This document shows, in pieces, positions 1 to 9,700 of a stretch of 64,000 nucleotides of DNA; the first letter of the stretch is position 1; each line of letters begins with the position of its first letter. The notes under the pieces were generated by a model. That model was not told the DNA's origin. It searched no databases and worked only from the letters and a program-made list of their open reading frames with translations. The position numbers were made by a program, and so were the translations under genes. This DNA comes from Pieris napi (Eukaryota > Arthropoda > Insecta > Lepidoptera > Pieridae): assembly GCF_905475465.1 (NCBI RefSeq), contig NC_062245.1:4278001-4342000 (forward strand), written 5' to 3'.

Positions 1-591
1 AAGCTACTTATATTTTTTTTTTTGCTTTTCTTCAAAAAGAATCTTGCCACGATAAGGGTTGATGTCTTGGTTTAATGTTCAAGTAGCGTTGACACTTTTC
101 GTACTTCCTTAGTATTTGTATCATTTGTATTATTTGTACCACTTCACTATGTCGTGGTTAAATCTGTATTTTTATATTAGATGAGCAATAAATTTTCTAA
201 TCGATGTTTGAGTAAGCGTTTAATATACTTTGAAACAGTATCGAATATCATCGAACAACTTATAAAGTTAGCGAAAGTATGAAAAATTACTTTTACGGCG
301 TCTTCTTCGATATGTTTAAATATAACCCAGGCAAGGGAAAGTTTTTAATTATAATACAGAAAATATACGCAGATACGAGATTAATGCTGTGTTGCTATGG
401 GAATTGTATGTAATAAATCTCTGAGAACATATATATATATATTAATGGCTTTGACTTGATCAGTCGCTGTTCGTGTTAAGACTTGGAATTGACGGATTAT
501 GAGTTAAAATAATATTGCCTAGCCTATCTTTGTATATTCAAATCCTATTAGCCTTGTGACTATATGAATTATTATGAAATATATAATTATA
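1..591. other. AT-rich intergenic DNA, nothing recognised
   Basis: I see no long open frame, no splice-flanked exon and no repeat shared with the rest of the window. The stretch ends where a minus-strand Helitron begins. Confidence 0.5.
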
Positions 592-960
592 CTAGTACAC
601 TCGGCCAAGCGTTGCTGTGGCTAAGATTTTTGTTATATTACATAGTAGTAAACTATTCAAAAGAAACGGCAGGAGAACACCAATCCACCATGCTTTTTTG
701 GTGGTTATGCCAATAAATTGTAGCTTATGTGAAACGTTGGTACTTTCAACACAGCGCCATCAGTTAGAATTGTGACTATCAAATAATAAACAAATATTTT
801 GCAATAAAATAATATTGCAGGTATAAATTGAGATATAAGCTATCCTATCTTTTAAGTTGGATCAAACTACACACGGTGTGCAAATTTGATTGATAAAGGT
901 TTTATAGTTTAGGAGTCCATAGCGGACAAACAACGTGACGCGTAATTTATATATATAAGA
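592..960 (-). mobile_element. Non-autonomous Helitron
   Basis: Read on the minus strand this begins TCTTATATATATAAATTACG and ends in CTAG at 595-592, followed by T. It matches the plus-strand element at 46466-46829 along most of its length, including the stretches about a gene-poor 'agatggcgct', 'aagcatggtgg' and 'cttggccg'. Helitrons have no inverted repeats, start with TC and end in CTAG after a short GC-rich hairpin, which fits. There is no coding capacity. Its 5' end abuts the 3' tail of the LINE that follows, so the exact TC boundary is uncertain: the base before TC is T, not the expected A. Confidence 0.7.
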
Positions 961-1184
961 ATAAGAATAATTTTTATTTTCTCCCAAAAACAATAAGGTA
1001 ACAATTGAATTGAAAAGGTATTGGGAGACTGGTTTCCAAACTAGGCAAGAACCTGTGATATGGATAACCAGGCTTCCATTCCACAGCAAAGTCACAGTGT
1101 TTACAAAGAGAACATACATAATATATGGGTAGGCAAACAAATTAATACAATATAGCACAAATGCAGTTGAATGTGAGGGTGGGT

Positions 1185-1260
1185 GTGTGTGTGTGTGTGC
1201 GTGAGTGTGTGTATGTGAGTGTTGTGTATGTGTAGGTGAGTGTGTGTGTATGTTGATAGT
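1185..1260. repeat. TG/CA-rich microsatellite
   Basis: Imperfect TG repeats with GTGAGTG interruptions lie inside the 3' UTR of the minus-strand LINE. Confidence 0.85.
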
Positions 1261-1307
1261 GGGAGAGGGTGAGTGTCAGGCACACGCCTGAGAACATATG
1301 TGAAAAA

Positions 1308-3431
1308 TTATTTTAATATATCTAGCAGGTTTTCCGTTTGGTCATAGTTCAAAGTAAGTAAAAATTTATGAACTATTTGCTTTACACATTTTTTAGTTTT
1401 AGGATAAATATTTAGAGTTTTGTTAAGTTTATTATATAAGTAACAGCCCAGAAAAGAGAACGATCGCTGAGAAAAATTAGAATAAAATGGGGTTGTACAA
1501 ACACTATATTTGCGACGTTTGTCCAATACAGCGGTATCGAAGAATAACAGCGAATGTTGCTTAAGAACAGTGTATAAGATAAACAGCTGTCGAACTGTAA
1601 GTACAGAACTGATTTTATAAAGTTCCGCAGTAGGGAACCGAAAGGGAAGAGACAATGAGGTTTTGAGAACTGCTCGTTGGGCTCGCTCAAGTTTCAGGAG
1701 TGAGGTTTTATAGGTGCCTCCCCATACCACTATACAGTAAATTAGCAGTGATTGGCAAAGCGACTCGTACACCATTCTAATTGTTGTGGAGTCAGCAACC
1801 CCACGCAGGCTCCTGAATACATACATTAGCTTGCGCAAACGTCCCGAAAGCAATTCAATGTGACTATTAAAGCTAAGATTGTGGTCTATAAGTACGCCAA
1901 GGTACATTATAGTGCTAACATTTTGCAGCCGAGGGCAGTCGCACGAACCATCCAATCGTCGCGGACGGGGGCAGCAATGAGTCACGATTGTCCACTGATG
2001 TTGTGGGTGGCACCCTCGTTTTGTGAATGCCATGTATTTAGTTTTGTCTGCATTGAGCGTTAAGACGTTGTCGCCAAGCCAATCAGTCACACTATCCAAG
2101 CCAGATTGAGCGTGAGCGAAAACCTCCCCCCAAGTCGGTGCATTAAATAATAAAGCCGTGTCATCCGCAAAGGTAACGATGGATCCATTGGTTAACTGTA
2201 GGTTGCAAAGCTGATTAATATACACTAAAAACAGGGTAGGACCCAATACGCTGCCCTGAGGAACACCGTATCGAACAGGAAGGTCCTCGCTCACACTATC
2301 CCCAATCTTTGTGGCCTGGGTTCTGTTGCTCAAATAGTCACCGAATAGTCTCAATTGGGCCCCTCTCACACCAATGTGCTCAAGTTTTTTTATTAGAATT
2401 TCAATAGAGACCGTGTCAAAAGCCTTATCTAGGTCCAGGAATATAGCTATGCACTTCATGCCGCCTTCTAGGTTCCTAATAACGTAGTCGGTGAGGGCAT
2501 GAACCGCATCCCCGGTGGATCTCCCAGAGCGAAAACCGTACTGGGAAGTAGATAGAAGGTTATTCACCTCTAGGAATTTTATAAGCCTGCTATTCATTAA
2601 TTTTTCCAAAACCTTGGACATTGCAGGTAGGATGGATATCGGTCTATAACTGTTGACACGGTCTCTAGCCAGACCTCCTTTGTGAACTGGTATTATTAAG
2701 GCTTGTTTAAAAGCAGATGGGAAAGTACCATTGCTGAGTGCCAAATTACATATATGTGTGAGAGGGGGCACAATAATTGATTTGTACGACCTTAGGATCA
2801 TAGCGCCAATACCGTCACGTCCTGTGGCATCGCTCTTGAGGGCTATAACGTGTCTTTCCACCTCACACTCATCAGTGGCTAACAATACTAGAGAATTATG
2901 ACTAGTATTACCTCCAAAACTGCATTCAACAACAGCAGAACAGTTCTTTTGTATTATATTTTCCGCGAGGTTCTTGCCAACTCCCACGAAAAATTTATTG
3001 ATACTATTGACCGCTGCCAAATTATTGGAGTAATTTTTTAACAACTCATTTGGAGTTGCTTGCGATTTTTGTCTGTTTGTTATGGTGTCAATTGTTTTCC
3101 AAAGTAATTTTGGATTGTGTTTAGCTGCATTAAGTTGATTACTTTCATAGTTCCGTTTTAGTTTTTTTAACAAATTGTTGCAGAAATTACGGTAACGTTT
3201 ATATGTGGTAATTATAATCTCATTATCGGGATATTTTTTTGCCTTTTTGTGCAAGTTATCCCTGTTGCGCATGCACTTCAAAAGACCGGGAGTAATCCAG
3301 GGCTTAATAATCATTCTTCTTTTTGAGGGACTAATCTGCCTCGAGTTCGACTTGATGGCTTCAGTAATAGATGCCATCAAAAAGCTCGCAGCAAAATTGA
3401 CATCACACGAATTGAAGAGAGGACCAAACAA
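1308..3431 (-). CDS. LINE reverse transcriptase (5'-truncated ORF2)
   Basis: The open frame has about 707 codons. It carries a reverse-transcriptase domain with the run YRPISILPAMSKVLEK, the conserved YGFRSGRST block, the catalytic FLDLDKAFD motif, the GVPQGSVLGP block and FADD at residues 421-424 in place of the usual YADD. The carboxy-terminal part (YLGVLIDHNLSF and later) is the usual LINE thumb and tail. The apurinic endonuclease that would precede the RT is missing, so this is the 3' part of an ORF2. The leftmost codon is TTG, not ATG, and the frame is simply open from the truncation point, so no true start is present. In the host it would copy its own RNA into chromosomal DNA. Despite the truncation, about 2.1 kb stays free of stops, suggesting a fairly recent insertion. 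Confidence 0.85.
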   Translation of the reverse strand: MFGPLFNSCDVNFAASFLMASITEAIKSNSRQISPSKRRMIIKPWITPGLLKCMRNRDNLHKKAKKYPDNEIIITTYKRYRNFCNNLLKKLKRNYESNQLNAAKHNPKLLWKTIDTITNRQKSQATPNELLKNYSNNLAAVNSINKFFVGVGKNLAENIIQKNCSAVVECSFGGNTSHNSLVLLATDECEVERHVIALKSDATGRDGIGAMILRSYKSIIVPPLTHICNLALSNGTFPSAFKQALIIPVHKGGLARDRVNSYRPISILPAMSKVLEKLMNSRLIKFLEVNNLLSTSQYGFRSGRSTGDAVHALTDYVIRNLEGGMKCIAIFLDLDKAFDTVSIEILIKKLEHIGVRGAQLRLFGDYLSNRTQATKIGDSVSEDLPVRYGVPQGSVLGPTLFLVYINQLCNLQLTNGSIVTFADDTALLFNAPTWGEVFAHAQSGLDSVTDWLGDNVLTLNADKTKYMAFTKRGCHPQHQWTIVTHCCPRPRRLDGSCDCPRLQNVSTIMYLGVLIDHNLSFNSHIELLSGRLRKLMYVFRSLRGVADSTTIRMVYESLCQSLLIYCIVVWGGTYKTSLLKLERAQRAVLKTSLSLPFRFPTAELYKISSVLTVRQLFILYTVLKQHSLLFFDTAVLDKRRKYSVCTTPFYSNFSQRSFSFLGCYLYNKLNKTLNIYPKTKKCVKQIVHKFLLTLNYDQTENLLDILK

Positions 3432-3729
3432 TTCTATTGTTTATTAACTTACCAATTTGTTATAAACAAATATTCAACTATTGTTTTTTTTTTTTCTAAA
3501 ACTTCTAAAATTAACAAAAACAACCATATATAACAAAGTATACAAAAAATTTTTTTTTATTTTAAATAAAAGTAATATTCATGATAACCAACAAATTTAC
3601 AAAAAAAATTTTTCTACACTTTGTTATATATGGTTGTTTTTGTTAATTTTAGAAGTTTTAGAAAAAAAATAAACAAAAGTAGAATATTTGTTTTAACAAA
3701 TTGGTAAGTTAATAAACAATAGAATTGTT
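3427..3729. repeat. Fold-back (MITE-like) element, ~112-bp inverted arms
   Basis: The left arm (3427-3540) and right arm (3618-3729) are near-perfect reverse complements separated by about 77 bases. Outer ends read AACAATTCTATTG and its complement. The arms are almost wholly A/T and non-coding. This looks like a fold-back DNA transposon, and the truncated LINE abuts its left end. No clear target duplication is visible, so the superfamily is unassigned. Confidence 0.75.
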
Positions 3730-4477
3730 GATTAAAAAAAAAATTTTCTGTTACTTTATAGAAGACTGTCAATTATGATTTTTAGGAAAAAAAAAATTTC
3801 TTAACTAATTATTTAAACAATAGAAAATTAAAAAAAACGATTATAAACAATTAAAAATTGTTATTAAGGAAATTTTTTTTTTTTTTAAATCATAAAATTT
3901 TTAATGTAATAAAGTTGTGTTAAATTTTTTTTTAAAATATTGATTTAATCAATTTGTTTAAAAAAATGTTATCAACACATGGCGGGAATTTTTTTTTTGC
4001 AAATCAATAAATATCTTGTATTAATAAAAAAACGATTATATGATGATTTAGAAAAAAAAAAATTTTTTTAACATCATTACATGGATTTTTAAGTTTTTGT
4101 TTAAGTAAAAAAATTGTTATAAACAAAGTATAAATATTTTTTAAACTTTTATGGCACGATCTTGTTAAGTATGTATGTAAGAAAGGCTCTACGAAGCGAA
4201 ATATTTTTACGACCATTATTTAAACATTTTTTTTCACTTACAATTAAGACGGTCGTTCGAGAAAATTTCGTTAGTTAACAATTATTTAACTTGTTGAAAA
4301 ATTAACTTGAAGTAAAATTTTCAACGGGAATAAATTAATTATAGTGTTCAGAACATACCATAATTTTTTCAAATTTAAAAAAAAATATTCAATACCTTAA
4401 ATAAATTAATTAATGTGCCGTAGTCGCTTTTGACGCCACGCGCGAATCCTAAAAATGTCAACCGCAGACCTATTTTC
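3730..4477. other. Very AT-rich spacer
   Basis: Runs of A and T with short imperfect palindromes. I see no gene. The 70-codon minus frame here is low-complexity and lysine/phenylalanine-rich, and I regard it as chance. Confidence 0.5.
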
Positions 4478-4790
4478 AGCGTTAAATTAACATTATAAAT
4501 AATGGAGATAGAGTTCTGGGAGTCAGGAATTTTTTATTAGAAATTTCCTCCTCTTTCAGAATCTTTATTTGAAATTTCTTAAATATTAATAGTTTATTAA
4601 ATATTGGCAAAAAACTAAATGCCATTATTTTTTCATCTTTAATGGTCTATAACTTTTGCAATTTTTTATGTGCTAATACACGCTTTTAGCACATTTTTCT
4701 AGACGTCATTCCGGATCCAATGAGCTATCGCACATAATTTTAAGAGTAGTATCTCTATTTTGTTCCATTTTCAACTTGTCGACTAGACTA
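4478..4790 (-). repeat. Partial copy of a long-TIR MITE
   Basis: Bases about 4640-4790 match the right terminal repeat of the complete element at 36184-36603, ending in CAACTTGTCGACTAGACTA. Bases 4478-4520 match that element's internal sequence around 'ataatggagatagag' in inverse order. The left terminal repeat is missing or replaced, so this is an incomplete copy. Confidence 0.65.
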
Positions 4791-5194
4791 TTAAGTGAAA
4801 TGGACTCCGAAATTAAGTCGCGTGACGAAGCTATTTAGACTGTAAATTTGATTTTATATTCTCAGTAGGACAAAAATAAACGCTTTCTTTGTGTTTGTTT
4901 ATCAAAGAAAGCTAATGACAAAAATATGAATGCACAGTAGTTTAAAATATAGCAAATGAAAATCCAAAATAAATGTTGATATTCAGAGTAGAAATAAAAT
5001 ATAGCCAGCTCAATTAGATAGAGATAATTGGAAATGCGCGATATTTAAACCGCGGCGTTCGGGTGACACTATGAAATTGTATCTACATTCTACATAATAG
5101 AAAATATATTTATTTATTTTATTTACAAGGAGGACAGACTATTGCTTTAACCGATCTCTTCTAGGCAACCACTGCATTATACTTACGAAAACGA

Positions 5195-5435
5195 ACGGCT
5201 CATTGGTCTAGTGGTAAGTACCCCTGACTGCGAATCCATGGGTCCCGGGTTTGATCCCCGGCTGAGACAAACATCGATGTGAAGAGCATTTGGTGTTGTG
5301 CTTAGGTCTTGGGTGTTTAAATATGTATTTATATGTCTATCTATATATAATATGTATGTATATCCGTTGCCTAGTACCCATAACACAAGCTTCACCAGCT
5401 TAGCATGGGACTAGGTCAATTGGTGTGAATTGTCC
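5195..5435 (+). mobile_element. tRNA-derived SINE, family 1
   Basis: Starts with a tRNA-like head containing box A (TGGTCTAGTGG) and box B (GGTTTGATCCC), the internal RNA polymerase III promoter. A tRNA-unrelated body with TATGTATGTATATCC follows, ending at GTGTGAATTGTCC. Four more copies lie at 23040, 28595, 32708 and 51187, so this is a dispersed family and not a tRNA gene. Box B here has one change from the copy at 51 kb. Confidence 0.88.
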
Positions 5436-5576
5436 AATCATATTATATATATTATATTAAACTCAATTCAATCCGTGGAGTTGTTTAAATCGGTGTGTAA
5501 TTGACAGGTAGCGAATTCGGAGATTCCGTAAGCGATACCAACGACTTATGTTAATCTGTGCTCTTCGAAAGCTTGT

Positions 5577-5694
5577 TTAGTACAATTTCCTTTCAATCAG
5601 TGATTGAAGGGAGCCGAAATTGGCTATGTTGTCACTTAATGAATTTAAAGACGCGATTCGAGATGAATCATTATGAAAATGAGCTTGTATAAAT
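5577..5694 (-). other. Candidate alternative last exon of the Osiris-like gene
   Basis: Read on the minus strand, a frame of 38 codons (ends ...RKLY then TAA at 5579-5577) follows an AG at 5696-5695. If the third Osiris-like exon is spliced at its CAG|GTAAAT donor (6776), this exon joins in phase and would give about 307 residues. The acceptor is poor: little pyrimidine tract, and two competing AGs just upstream. The peptide is hydrophilic with repeated Ser-Leu. I rate it as possible only; the simpler reading ends at TAA 6774-6772. Confidence 0.25.
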
Positions 5695-6199
5695 CTCTAG
5701 ATTGGTTCTGACTTTAATAGTTTAATGGCTATTTCTTGAATTTGAGAATGGTGGATTTATATTTGGGAATTAATAATTATTGCGAGACCGAAACAAAACA
5801 TTCATTATATAAACACAAAATAAATAGCATACATATTGTGTAATTTCATGTGTCCTATTTAAATAATATATGTAGAAAACTATGTATTATATGAAAATAG
5901 CTTGTTTTGAGGAGTCTAGAAGAGGACGGAAGGGGGAGTGTAAATTGTAATTATAAGCATTATTATTTTATAAGCATAATATTTGTACCCTCCGCACCTA
6001 TTATCTTGGCCATACATTGGTTGTAACTGTTTGTTTGTTTTTTCTTGTGGCTTTATTGGTACTGCTATAAATAAATAAATTGTTTAACGTAAGGATGTCA
6101 TGCATGATTGTGATTGAATTAAATATGCTGTTGTTGTGTATAGCGTACGATCAATACGTACGGTAAGGGGGGAGGGGATCAAGTATAAAAGAGAATATA

Positions 6200-6650
6200 A
6201 TAAAAAGAAACGTGTGTGAACTTATGTACCTACACGCGTTAGAAGTTATATTTCTTAGGCGTATTAATTTTCTTCGAGCACATTAAAGGGACGTTCCCTC
6301 TTCGAATTGCATTTTTCTTCTCCATTTTAATGGTCACTTCCAATCTAAACAATATTATATGTAGGTACTAATGATATTTTGCAATAAACACTATGTTTCT
6401 TATCACATTGGAACGGGTTTACTCGTATAGAAATCATTATTTTGGTTTAAATAAACACTACGCAATGACAGACAATGCAACTTGTAGATAAAACAGAGCA
6501 AGCGTCAACTAGCGGCCCAGACTGTTTTACCGACGTTTGAACAAATATTCGGGGTGTCGGTTTTTTGTGACGGTGTGCGCGCGCGTAAAAATTTACTCTC
6601 ATCATTTTACCCTAACGCAGCCAAAGAAGTATAACTTCAAAAAAATGTCA
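6200..6650. repeat. Dispersed non-coding repeat with inverted ends
   Basis: The left part (about 6205-6265, ending AGAAGTTATATTTCTTAGGC) and the right part (about 6555-6645, with AAAGAAGTATAACTTC) carry inverted forms of one motif. The same layout recurs at 55388-55770 and a left-end fragment at 41025-41095. The arms surround unrelated AT-rich DNA. Class not determined; a MITE is the best guess. Confidence 0.5.
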
Positions 6651-6658
6651 AAATTTAG

Positions 6659-6664
6659 TTTATT
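6659..6664 (-). promoter_or_regulatory. Candidate polyadenylation signal of the Osiris-like gene
   Basis: TTTATT on the plus strand is AATAAA on the minus strand, about 108 bases after the TAA at 6774-6772. It is compatible with a short 3' UTR ending before the repeat at 6200-6650. AATAAA is common in AT-rich DNA, so this is weak evidence alone. Confidence 0.4.
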
Positions 6665-6771
6665 GCTTAATAAATCTTATCCTCTGTATAATCAAGCAAA
6701 AACTCGATGGGATAGAATTAGATTCTAACCAGGTCTCAAGGTTAGTAGCAGTATTATCGTTTGCATAATAT

Positions 6772-9700
6772 TTACCTGGACATATCATCTGCGCTATCAT
6801 TGGGGTCAGTTTCGCCATTATAATCCTGTAACGCGAATTGACCCGCATTGTTTGTCTCGTATCCCATGAATGCTTCTTTGTTATCGTAGCTGGGATCTTC
6901 GTTGTTCGCTGGTGGGTAGCTGGCCTGGCTTGACGTGGCCGATAGTGTTGATATACCTAAAAACGATATATGGTTATAGTAAAAAGTTTAATAGAAGATT
7001 TAAGAATTACAGTTTTAGTTATTATATGTAATATGTCTAAGCTTTATGATTGAGATTTATCGTTTAGTCTGGCTTCGTTATGACGTCAATTAGTTATGAC
7101 TAAGTCTCTGGGAGCTTAGTCAAGATGCCTTAAAAGTAGTGTGGAAAGTTGAAAACTAAATTTGTATAAAAATTTGTCGACACGAACTGTCATTTTGTGG
7201 TCCGATTTCTAATTCGAATCTGACCTAATACAGAAAAAATGGTTTGACAGATAAAACCAAAGCTCAAAGCTTTGTTCTGTAACAATGTACGTAATCACCA
7301 TCAAGTTTAAAATTAAAAAAAAAAAAAATACTTCCACTCCGTTCTCAGAGTTGAAACGTTTTTATTTAAATGCTGTTAACTGTTTTTTGTGATGATGAGC
7401 ATGAAGTAATGGTTGCAGGTTTATAAACAAAAAACTTGGCGATGCAAAAGAGCGACGGAGAGTTTATTGTCAGTTCTTCTCGTCCGATCTACGCCCGGAA
7501 TTTGAGAACTGGCAGTAAATGTAAATTTAGAAGCTTTCACAAGTGTACATTAAGTTACCTACATGAATAAATGATATAACAAAAATTACAAAAGCGACAC
7601 TTAAAACCAAGTATGTAATAAGCTCTAAGTGATGTCTCGCTATCGTTGATAGTGTCTATCAAGCAAGGTTTATGTATCTTTATGTATATAAATCTATTTG
7701 TATATATAAAGAATTAAGTTGTAATTTTGTAATTGAAACGGCTGGAACGACGTGTGTGTGTTTCAGTGGATTGGAGAATAGTTTAGATTTACAATTAGTT
7801 TTATTTTTATTTTTGACGTGTACAGAACAAAGTCCGTTGTTAATATAGAAACTAACAGCGCCATCTGTGTTAATGAATTATGCGACTGAATTAATATAAA
7901 GACAATTCAGGATAAAGGGATACATCCTTCTTCGTACATAATTTAATGCGGTATATTCTCAAGGGAATACAATTGATATTGTAATTAATTCCTGAATTAC
8001 TAAGCTACGCAAAGCTAAGATTTGATAAATAATTTTATAAAATGAGAAGCTTCAACACTGCAACTCTATTAAAATAATGTGTTTTTATTCAAGTCCATAC
8101 AATTTTATTGTATAAAAATGTTTTGTTTTGTTCCTTTGTTTGAATAGTTAACCGGTAAATTGCATGAGTACTACGGCTGGATGGATTTTTATAAAGACAA
8201 GATATTCACTGTTGACTCATTATGATCATGACCGATATTTAAATATAGAACTAACCATGGGAACGGATAAGAAATGAATATTTTTTAGGTCAAAGTACAT
8301 AATATAAACCTAAATATTTAAGTTATTTTAAAACATACTCTTGTGAACATAAAAAAGGCTTTGCGGAAAGTACACCCTTATGAGTAACTTATGTTTATTG
8401 AGTTTGCAAACTTACCTTTCCCGAGAATTTTGCCAAAACTTCCCAAAATACTGGGTAAAAACATCGCCAAGAGGATACTCTTGAATACTTGCATCCCAAT
8501 CAGCAAGGGAAGGAAGAACTTCTTAAGGCCGAACGCTGAAACATTTGAACAACTTAAATAATTATACAGTTCCTCACAATTAATTTCATTAATTCCTTTG
8601 TAAATAGTATTAGTTAATGAACCATGTTTTAAATAGCTACCTATACATATACCTATATATAATACCTATTGACATAATATCGTTTATCGTGATTTAAGTT
8701 AAAAATGTCGAGTGTATAGTTTATATATTAGTCATCAACTCTACAAGATTATGAGGCAAAAATAGTAATAGTAGTGGAACTACAGATAACAATGTGTGGA
8801 CAGTTATTATTTATTTAAAAAAATGTTCTCCAACGAGTAGAGAAATAAAAAGAACGATAAAAAATTCACTCGTTTAACAGGCAAAAGCAGCACGTTTTGT
8901 ATTTATAGTTTTATAAGTACTAAAAGAATACTTAAAAATTATACATTGCTAGGCGAGAAATATAACTTGTTAAAAAATGTTGAAGTACAACGAACTGTAA
9001 GAGAGGTGAATAGGGGTCAAGTATAGTATGTATATTTAATAATCCATCTATATTTTTTACGATTAAGGAGAAAATGTTAGTTTTCAGGGTAATCCTATAA
9101 CCAAGAACGATTTTCAATGTACATATGCGGTACAGTTTGACCGAACTAACAAAGTTGGACCGAAAAATATCTTATTTATTGATAGGGATTATAATATTAA
9201 TTATTATAACGAAGCCATCACAAGATCAGGGGACTTTTACTAAAGCCTTTGCAATTTTCATGTATATGTTAATAATATTATATTATACCCCTTTGTCTCT
9301 CTTAGTGTGTCAGGAAGTGTGTGTGTTAGGAAGTCTATTAACGATAAACCAATTATTACAATAGCTTTCATATTTCTATGGACGTTCTTTTACAATACTT
9401 TCTTTTGTTTTATTTACAGAGACAAACAGACATAAACAACAAACATTCAGAGGGTCAAAAGGATAATCCAATACGATGGCACGTTCAACCAACGATACAA
9501 AATCTTTAGTCATTATTAATCCACAAGTTATGGTCACAACCAGGTAGATTTTCGAATATAACGTTGAATTGTTTGCGTATAACATATTTCTTGTTCCTAT
9601 TATAATATTTTATAATCATTGATAAATAGGGATTACTGTTAGAGTAAAAAATAATGCAAATAAATTATTAAAACTCAAATTAAATCTTATTAAATTTTAC

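Larger units (their letters stand above)
961..3436 (-). mobile_element. 5'-truncated non-LTR retrotransposon (CR1/jockey group)
   Basis: The element is read on the minus strand. A reverse-transcriptase frame (1308-3431) is followed by a 3' UTR running down to about 961 that contains a CA/TG-rich tract and a short repetitive tail of TTATTC-like units. The amino-terminal endonuclease and any ORF1 are absent, so the copy is 5'-truncated, as is usual after target-primed reverse transcription. The 5' edge lies within a few bases of the outer end of a 300-bp fold-back sequence at 3427-3729. Clade assignment (perhaps Daphne or CR1) is inferred from the RT style only. Confidence 0.75.

Noticed and set aside
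1101..1283. 60-codon His/Thr-rich minus frame
   Set aside because: Translation of the TG/CA microsatellite in a LINE 3' UTR.
3481..3672. 63-codon frame within the fold-back sequence
   Set aside because: Poly-Phe/Lys translation of A/T-rich inverted arms.
5195..5270. tRNA gene
   Set aside because: tRNA-like box A and box B belong to a SINE head present in five copies, with no sound acceptor stem.
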